Shown here piece by piece: positions 6,225 through 11,117 of a stretch of 11,117 bases of DNA. Both the position numbers and the translations under genes were made by a program. The stretch comes from Bacillota bacterium (GTDB lineage: Bacteria; Bacillota; Bacilli; Alicyclobacillales; SLC66), in NCBI GenBank assembly GCA_021797415.1, contig JAJZZT010000067.1, forward strand, positions 1 through 11,117. Direction: 5' to 3'. Position 1 is the first letter of the stretch; every line of letters starts with the position of its first letter. The notes under the pieces are model-generated. The model worked only from the letters and a program-made list of their open reading frames with translations. It searched no databases and was not told the DNA's origin.

Positions 6225-6290
6225 ACAGAAAGCAGAGTGGCAAACATTCCTTGCAAGTAAAATCATACTGCAGGAGAGAGGTGCGGGAGC

Positions 6291-7724
6291 ATGGGGTTTG
6301 TTGAATTTATCGGATACGACAAACACGGGACAATTCAAGAGATTCCAACCACCCTGAACAGGGGCAAACTAGGCACGGTAGGCGTTTCGCTCGCGGCGCT
6401 CGGTTTTAACGCTCCGGCATGGGTCGCGGCTTCTTCCATGTCGATCCTGTACGGGATTGTCGGATCAGCAGCGCCTCTGACGCTGCTGATCGCTTACGTA
6501 TTTCCGATGCTTGTGCTCGCGTTCGCTTTGGTTTATTTGACGAGGCAAGCTCCGAGTGCCGGCGGTATTTTCACATTTGCCTCCCGGTTTCTCCATTCTG
6601 ACATCGGAACCATTCTCGGCTGGGCGTATGTCGTGATGGCGGCTACGGTCACACCGATGACGGCGGTGATCGGCGCCGAGTACATCCAGGCGCTCATCCC
6701 TGCTCTGCAAGGGACTGTGCAAGCCCAGATCATTGGAACCGCCATGATTTTGATCTTCCTTGCCGTGGGATTGCGGGGAATCGAAATCACCGCTCGCGCC
6801 GCGGCAATTTTTTTGGCATTCGAGGTGACCGTCGTCGTCGGTCTTGGCCTGCTTGGCATCGTGCATCCAGACGTATCCCACGTGTCGTTTCAGAGTCTTT
6901 ACTCCGTTTCGGCGGCAGGGGGCTGGGGAGCGGTCGGAACCGGAGTTCTGTTTGGGCTGTGGATGCTGGCCAACTTTGATTCCGCGATCAATTTTATCGA
7001 AGAGGCGAAGGTGCCCGTGCGAACCATACAACGCGCCCTTTTGATCGTGCTGTCGTCAGCTTTTGTGATTTACAGTATCGCGGCGATTGGCTGGCAGTTC
7101 GCAATTCCGGTCAACCATTTGGCGAAAATTGTGGAAAACGGGAATGGAGGCCCGATCGCTGCGGTCGCACATAAATACCTTCCGCCCAGTTTGAGCTGGA
7201 TCGCGATTGTGGTGGTGATCACCTCCGCCTCGGCCGGCTTGCAAATCTCGATGACCTCCGGCGCCCGAGCCGCTTACAGGATGAGCCGGGACGGCCATTT
7301 GCCGGCCAGTTTTGGCCGTATCAACCGAAAAAAGGTCCCCTGGGTGATTACCAGCTTGATTTCCGTCTACTCAATCGTTTTGGTCTGGTCCAAACCGCTT
7401 GCGGACCTGCAGTGGTACTACGATGTGGTCACCATCACCCTCGTTATTTCGTACATGACTGCGCTGTTTGCGTTTATCGCGGTCACGTTCAAGCAGAGAA
7501 AACCTTCTCGCGCCATACTGATCTGTATATTGCCGTTCCTGTCCATTCTGGTGCTCGGCTATATCGGTTATACCGCCGGCGCGGTGCCAGCTACTCCAGG
7601 AGATCTTTATAACGCGTGGTATATGGGAATCGTCGTGGTTGTCACCGGAGGGTTCTGGATCTGGTATGGAAAGCGCCGCAAGAAATCTGCGCCGGCGCCC
7701 CATGTGGCCGCGTCTGAGAAATAA
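6291..7724 (+). CDS. APC-superfamily amino acid/amine permease
   Basis: A 477-residue integral membrane transporter with about twelve hydrophobic helices. Family features are the N-terminal LNRGKLG before helix 1, the segment TRQAPSAGGIFTFASR (about 84-99) typical of APC helices 2-3, the FIEEAKVPVRTIQRAL loop after helix 6 (the E-E-x-x-x-P-x-R-x-I-x-R-A signature), and a basic cytosolic C-terminus. Such proteins import amino acids, polyamines, GABA or related nitrogen compounds by proton or cation symport, or exchange. ATG 6291 follows a GGAGAGAGG tract. The gene lies between the dehydrogenase (66-nt gap) and the NodB-fold hydrolase (18-nt gap), so it probably imports the substrate handled by these enzymes. 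Substrate specificity is not visible. Confidence 0.92.
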   Translation: MGFVEFIGYDKHGTIQEIPTTLNRGKLGTVGVSLAALGFNAPAWVAASSMSILYGIVGSAAPLTLLIAYVFPMLVLAFALVYLTRQAPSAGGIFTFASRFLHSDIGTILGWAYVVMAATVTPMTAVIGAEYIQALIPALQGTVQAQIIGTAMILIFLAVGLRGIEITARAAAIFLAFEVTVVVGLGLLGIVHPDVSHVSFQSLYSVSAAGGWGAVGTGVLFGLWMLANFDSAINFIEEAKVPVRTIQRALLIVLSSAFVIYSIAAIGWQFAIPVNHLAKIVENGNGGPIAAVAHKYLPPSLSWIAIVVVITSASAGLQISMTSGARAAYRMSRDGHLPASFGRINRKKVPWVITSLISVYSIVLVWSKPLADLQWYYDVVTITLVISYMTALFAFIAVTFKQRKPSRAILICILPFLSILVLGYIGYTAGAVPATPGDLYNAWYMGIVVVVTGGFWIWYGKRRKKSAPAPHVAASEK

Positions 7725-7742
7725 CTCCCGGAGGTGATTTCC

Positions 7743-8582
7743 ATGGCGCCAAGATGGTTGAAAAAACATCAAGCGACAGTGTCGCTGTGTTTCGATGTGG
7801 ACGCCGAGTCGGGATGGATAAGGGATGAAAAAAACCATAGGCGACTGTCCCTTTTGTCAGCCGCAGCATATGGCCGCAGAGTTGGCGTGGGACGTATCCT
7901 TGAGTTGTTGGCTCAACATCAACTTCGCGCAACCTTCTTCATTCCCGGTTACACCGCGGAAATCGATCCCGAACTGGTCAAGCGTATCGCCGCGGAGGGT
8001 CACGATATCGGATGTCACGGGTACTATCACGAGCGGACGGATGATCTTACGCTTGAGGAAGAAGACAAGATTCTCAAGCGGTCGCAAGATATTCTCGCTT
8101 CTTTGACGGGTAGAAGGCCTGTGGGATACCGCGCCCCCCTGTGGGAAATCACTCCTCAGACGCTATCCTTGCTCGACAGACACGGCTTTCTGTACGACAG
8201 TAGTCTGATGGGTCTGGACCATCCCTATGCCGTACGGGTTGCCGGCACAAAGCGAACACTATTTGAAGTGCCTGTTGCGTGGTTGCTGGATGATTGGGAG
8301 CAGTTCGCTTACAGTGCTGAGCCGTCCGACGGATATGTCATTGAGGAGCCGAGGAAAGTTTTTCGCCTGTGGCGGGATGAGTTCGACGCCCTGTATCAAG
8401 CCGGTCAGGCGTTCACATTGACCATGCATCCTGAAATCATTGGCCGGGCCTCGCGTATTCAGATGCTGGACCGTTTGATCCGGCACATGAAGCAGTTTGA
8501 CGGCGTCTGGTTTTGCGCCTTGAATGAACTATACCAGGCTTGGTCAGACGGTGAACTGGACGTTCCTGTCTTCGATTACTGA
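7743..8582 (+). CDS. Polysaccharide deacetylase (NodB-fold) family amidohydrolase, PuuE-like
   Basis: A 279-residue carbohydrate esterase 4/NodB-homology protein. Metal and catalytic motifs are FDVD (Asp18, Asp20), CHGYYHER (His92, His96), GYRAP (Arg130) and TMHPE (His229). There is no signal peptide or anchor, so it is cytosolic and unlikely to act on cell-wall polymers. Cytosolic members with this layout include the PuuE allantoinase and cyclic-imide hydrolases, which open small cyclic amides. Its place between a permease and a ureohydrolase, with a PucR-type regulator nearby, favours such a role. The ATG at 7743 has GGAGGTGA 5 nt upstream, which makes it a better start than the GTG inside that RBS (7734). 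The gap from the permease is only 18 nt. The exact substrate, and whether it is allantoin, is unknown. Confidence 0.88.
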   Translation: MAPRWLKKHQATVSLCFDVDAESGWIRDEKNHRRLSLLSAAAYGRRVGVGRILELLAQHQLRATFFIPGYTAEIDPELVKRIAAEGHDIGCHGYYHERTDDLTLEEEDKILKRSQDILASLTGRRPVGYRAPLWEITPQTLSLLDRHGFLYDSSLMGLDHPYAVRVAGTKRTLFEVPVAWLLDDWEQFAYSAEPSDGYVIEEPRKVFRLWRDEFDALYQAGQAFTLTMHPEIIGRASRIQMLDRLIRHMKQFDGVWFCALNELYQAWSDGELDVPVFDY

Positions 8583-8660
8583 AGAGGGTGCGGGTCAACC
8601 CGGAATTCTCACCGCAAGTGGAGCGCAAGCAGTTTGGGCAAGAGAGGAGAGGAAGTTTCG

Positions 8661-9623
8661 TTGAACAGTGAGATGCCGCTTGAACCGACCAAGTATCCGA
8701 GATTTGAGGGAATCCGGACGTTCATGCGCCTTCCCTACGAACCCGTTCCCGCCGCTTTTGATGCGGTGGTTTTGGGCGCTCCGTTCGATAGCTCGGCCAG
8801 CTACAGAACGGGTGCGCGTTTTGGGCCTGAGGCGATTCGCCGGGTGTCTTCCCTGCTGCGGCCAGCTAATGTCTTCCACAAAATCAGACCTGTGGACTGG
8901 CTGAGTATAGTGGATGGAGGCGATATCCTGGTGATCCCCGGGAACACGCAGCGCAGTCACAAAATTATCGAGGAACAACTCTATGAATGGGTGTGTGAGG
9001 GAGCGGTTCCGATCACGTTCGGGGGAGATCACTCGATTGCCCTGGCTGAATTACGTGCCTTGGCGAGACGCCACGGCCCTGTTGCGATGGTGCATTTTGA
9101 TGCGCATGGCGATACGTGGGACGAGTACTGGGGGGAGAGGTACACGCACGGCACCCCGTTCAGAAGGGCTGTGGAAGAAGGAGTGTTGGACCCGGCGAAA
9201 TCGACGCAGATCGGTATGAGAGGTACTGTGTACGATCCTGACGATATCGAGGAAGGGCGTCGGCTTGGTTTCGCGGTGGTCACGATGGATGAAGTCCGCG
9301 CGCTCGGACTGGACAAAACGATGGCGCTCGCCAGAAAGCGGGCGGGAGCGGCCAAGGTGTTCGTGAGTTTTGACATTGACTGCCTGGATCCCGCGTATGC
9401 TCCTGGAACGGGAACTCCTGAAATCGGCGGCTTCACGACGCATGAAGCGCTGCAATTGGTTCGCGGTCTCACCGGGTTGCGGATAGTCGGGTTCGATGTC
9501 GTAGAAGTCTTGCCAGCGAACGACGTGTCTGAAATCACCGCGCTTGCCGGGGCCACCATCGCCTTTGAATTTCTTGGCTTGCTCTCCGCAGCCAAAAAAA
9601 CTGAACTTGCTTCGCGGTCCTGA
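8661..9623 (+). CDS. Agmatinase/guanidinobutyrase-type ureohydrolase
   Basis: A 320-residue member of the arginase/agmatinase superfamily, binuclear manganese enzymes that split a guanidino group into urea and an amine. Metal ligands are all visible: His124 (GGDHS), Asp147, His149 and Asp151 (DAHGD), Asp238 and Asp240 (SFDIDCLDP). Also present are the THG motif (162-164) and the VVEV motif with Glu282. The N-terminal block GIRTFMRLP is typical of the agmatinase and guanidinobutyrase branch. Agmatine, 4-guanidinobutyrate or another guanidino acid are all possible. TTG 8661 is chosen because the AGGAGAGGAAG tract ends 5 nt before it; ATG 8673 is the alternative. It is the last gene of the cluster, 78 nt after the amidohydrolase, and ends in TGA followed directly by an in-frame TAG. 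There is no adjacent arginine decarboxylase to support a classical agmatine route. Confidence 0.9.
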   Translation: MNSEMPLEPTKYPRFEGIRTFMRLPYEPVPAAFDAVVLGAPFDSSASYRTGARFGPEAIRRVSSLLRPANVFHKIRPVDWLSIVDGGDILVIPGNTQRSHKIIEEQLYEWVCEGAVPITFGGDHSIALAELRALARRHGPVAMVHFDAHGDTWDEYWGERYTHGTPFRRAVEEGVLDPAKSTQIGMRGTVYDPDDIEEGRRLGFAVVTMDEVRALGLDKTMALARKRAGAAKVFVSFDIDCLDPAYAPGTGTPEIGGFTTHEALQLVRGLTGLRIVGFDVVEVLPANDVSEITALAGATIAFEFLGLLSAAKKTELASRS

Positions 9624-9661
9624 TAGAGGCCGATTCACTGCAATCATCGTCGCGACGCCTT

Positions 9662-9683
9662 GGGGACATGGGACAAAGTCCCC
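9662..9683. repeat. REP-like hairpin between converging genes
   Basis: GGGGACATGGGACAAAGTCCCC shares its first 12 bases with the repeats at 2186-2201 and 2261-2272 and ends in the complementary GTCCCC. It can fold as a 6-bp outer stem or as a tight GGGAC-AAA-GTCCC hairpin. It lies in the 109-nt gap between the ureohydrolase and the LysR gene and could help stop transcripts from either side, although no T-run is present. Confidence 0.7.
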
Positions 9684-9732
9684 TTGATCCGCCTTGATGA
9701 GCGTGAGAAACGCGGTTAATGTCAAGCGCGGG

Positions 9733-10647
9733 TCACGATCCCGGTTCTTCGGGAGGAAGGTGCGGGGGTTCGCTTTGCAGCAGATCGGAAAAGAGTTCGG
9801 CGGCTTTTGTGTGGAAGCGGGACTTGCGCAATACGAGCGAAAAGGACCGCGTGATGGGCATCCCCTCCATATGGATCGTGCGCAGGGTGCCGAGCGCGAG
9901 TTCTTTGCGGATGGCCCACCGTGACAGCACGGACAGGCCCAACCCCGCCTCGACCGCCTCTTTTACGGCCTGCGTGCTGCCGAATTCGAGCAGGGCGGAA
10001 GGGGTGATGCCACACGTTGCGAACGCCCGTTGTGTTACCTCGCGCGTGCCTGAACCGGTTTCGCGCACGATCCACAGGGAGGCGCCCGCAGCGCTTGCCG
10101 GGACGACTCCAGTTCTGTGGGCGGCGAGCGGATGGGCCGCCGCAGCGACCATCACGACGGTGTCCGTGGCAATGGGAATGGTGTCGACCCTGTCGTTGTC
10201 ATGCTGTCCTTCGATCACGCCCACGTCGAGGTCGCCGTCGGCCACACGCGCGACGATCTCGCGCGTGTTGGTGATCGCCACTGTCGGGATAATCGCGGGG
10301 TACCGTTCGCAAAAGTGCGCGATCACGCGCGGCAGCACGTATTCACCGAACGTATAACTGGCCCCGATGGACAGATTTCCGATCTCCCGGTTGGCGAGAT
10401 CGTCCACATACCGTTGCATCTGGTGGTACAGATGGAGGATATCCCGGCCGTGGGCGTACACGATTTCACCCGCTTTTGTCAGACGGATCCGTTTGTTGTT
10501 CCGCTCCATGAGGGGAACTCCGAGCCGCCGTTCCAGACTCTGCACATGCTGGCTGACCGCCGGTTGCGTCATGTACAGTTGTTCGGCGGCGCGCGAGAAG
10601 CTCTTGAGATCGGTTGCGGTCACGAATACCAGCAACTGTTGGTCCAC
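9733..10647 (-). CDS. LysR-family transcriptional regulator
   Basis: A 304-residue LysR-type regulator. The winged helix-turn-helix occupies about residues 2-60 (FSRAAEQLYMTQPAVSQHVQ is the DNA-reading helix pair), followed by a linker helix and a two-lobed periplasmic-binding-like effector domain from about 88 to 290. The N-terminus MDQQLLVFV is typical of one branch of Bacillota LysR proteins. GTG 10647 is preferred: GGGAGG lies 10 nt upstream, whereas TTG 10656 sits only 1 nt from it. The gene is divergent from deoD with a 59-nt spacer, so it may repress itself and possibly influence deoD, though the target and co-inducer are unknown. It converges on the ureohydrolase gene at its 3' end. 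Similar proteins regulate sulfur or nitrogen metabolism, but I cannot assign one. Confidence 0.92.
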   Translation of the reverse strand: MDQQLLVFVTATDLKSFSRAAEQLYMTQPAVSQHVQSLERRLGVPLMERNNKRIRLTKAGEIVYAHGRDILHLYHQMQRYVDDLANREIGNLSIGASYTFGEYVLPRVIAHFCERYPAIIPTVAITNTREIVARVADGDLDVGVIEGQHDNDRVDTIPIATDTVVMVAAAAHPLAAHRTGVVPASAAGASLWIVRETGSGTREVTQRAFATCGITPSALLEFGSTQAVKEAVEAGLGLSVLSRWAIRKELALGTLRTIHMEGMPITRSFSLVLRKSRFHTKAAELFSDLLQSEPPHLPPEEPGS

Positions 10648-10679
10648 GGTCGACAAACCTCCCGGTTAGACTTCCATTG

Positions 10680-10698
10680 TATAATTGTGCGGGGGTGA
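10680..10698 (+). promoter_or_regulatory. Candidate -10 box and RBS for deoD
   Basis: TATAAT at 10680-10685 matches the sigma-A -10 consensus exactly. GGGGGTGA at 10691-10698 lies 8 nt before the deoD ATG. No convincing -35 hexamer occurs at 16-18 nt upstream, and the TATAAT-to-RBS distance would give a very short 5' leader, so promoter use is uncertain while the RBS is sound. Confidence 0.45.
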
Positions 10699-10706
10699 AT
10701 TGAACA

Positions 10707-11117
10707 ATGAGCATTCATATCGAGGCGAAGCAGGGCGAGGTCGCGGACGCGGTCCTGTTGCCGGGCGACCCTCTGCGCGCAGAGTATATAGCGGAGACGT
10801 TTCTCGAAGATGCGGTCCGCTACAGCCGGGTCCGCGGCATGTACGGATTCACCGGGCGTTACAAGGGTAAGCGCATCTCCGTCCAGGGCACCGGGATGGG
10901 GATTCCGTCGATCTCGATCTACGCGCATGAACTGATCACATCGTACGGCGCGCGGACACTGCTTCGCGTTGGTACGTGCGGTGCGCTGCAGGAGGATGTC
11001 CGGCTGCGCGATGTGGTCCTGGCCATGGGCGCTTCGACCGATTCCAATGTGAACCGGCTGCGTTTTCGCACGGTTGACTTCGCTCCCCTGGCGGATTTTT
11101 CCCTGTTGCAGGCCGCT
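10707..11117 (+). CDS. deoD: Purine nucleoside phosphorylase DeoD-type, 3'-truncated by window edge
   Basis: The first 137 residues of a DeoD-type purine nucleoside phosphorylase, open to the right edge; the full protein is usually about 235 residues. The enzyme cleaves purine (deoxy)nucleosides with phosphate to a free base and (deoxy)ribose 1-phosphate in the cytosolic salvage pathway. Visible signatures are LPGDPLRA (18-25, phosphate-binding loop), [16 protein letters not shown] (61-76) and LRVGTCGAL (86-94, with phosphate-contacting Arg87 and Thr90). ATG 10707 has a GGGGGTGA site 8 nt ahead. It is divergent from the LysR gene. The link to the PucR-controlled cluster (purine breakdown) is possible but not shown by the sequence. 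Confidence 0.95.
   Translation, partial: MSIHIEAKQGEVADAVLLPGDPLRAEYIAETFLEDAVRYSRVRGMYGFTGRYKGKRISVQGTGMGIPSISIYAHELITSYGARTLLRVGTCGALQEDVRLRDVVLAMGASTDSNVNRLRFRTVDFAPLADFSLLQAA

Noticed and set aside
6225..6290. Possible riboswitch or terminator between the SDR and permease genes
   Set aside because: Only an 8-bp palindrome (TTGCAA core) and a purine-rich RBS are present. The gap is too short for a known riboswitch and has no stem followed by a T-run.
8634..8660. Upstream TTG at 8634 as the ureohydrolase start
   Set aside because: The sequence from 8641 to 8655 is itself the purine-rich ribosome binding site for TTG 8661, and the extra nine residues do not resemble family N-termini.
9684..9720. 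Short direct repeat TTGATCCGCC/TTGATGAG beside the REP hairpin
   Set aside because: Only six bases are identical and there is no further copy, so it is within chance expectation.
9719..10357. A 212-codon plus-strand frame opposite the LysR gene
   Set aside because: It is the complement shadow of a clear LysR protein with full HTH and effector domains, and its Ser/Arg/Thr-rich translation has no motif.

Overview
The window looks like a chromosomal segment of a moderately GC-rich Bacillota (Firmicutes). Most genes have strong AGGAGG-type ribosome binding sites and several use GTG or TTG starts. A glutamic (G1/eqolisin) peptidase homologue next to PucR, LysR and PsiE-type genes would fit the Alicyclobacillaceae or a neighbouring family. 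That placement is inference from protein style, not a measured phylogeny.

Layout. 1-1226 (+) is the 3' part of a sensor histidine kinase cut by the window edge. 1227-1626 holds no convincing gene. 1627-2121 (-) encodes a small PsiE-family membrane protein. 2148-2469 is a non-coding, MITE-like unit with 14-bp inverted ends, a possible 7-bp target duplication and several nested REP-like hairpins (GGGGACATGGGA family). One more copy of this repeat lies at 9662-9683. 2562-3404 (-) encodes a G1 glutamic peptidase homologue with both catalytic residues. 3592-4893 (-) encodes a PucR-family activator. It is separated from a rightward gene cluster by an AT-rich control region (about 4980-5130).

The rightward cluster (5351-9623, +) is the main feature: a short-chain dehydrogenase, an APC-type amino acid/amine permease, a cytosolic NodB-fold (PuuE-like) amidohydrolase and an agmatinase-family ureohydrolase, each with its own RBS and spaced 18-78 nt apart. 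In front of it lie two gene scars. One is the C-terminal piece of a class III aminotransferase (5158-5346). The other is a 48-codon Rossmann N-terminal stub of an NAD-dependent epimerase (5351-5497), whose end overlaps the dehydrogenase start. The cluster was therefore probably longer in an ancestor. Together with the divergent PucR gene this suggests uptake and nitrogen-releasing breakdown of a small guanidino, ureido or cyclic amide compound: ring or amide opening, urea release and alcohol/carbonyl oxidation. The substrate cannot be read from sequence.

9624-9732 is a short gap between converging genes that contains a REP-like hairpin. 9733-10647 (-) is a LysR-family regulator. Divergent from it at 10707 is the 5' part of deoD (purine nucleoside phosphorylase), cut by the right edge. 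No tRNA, rRNA, CRISPR or intact transposase was seen.
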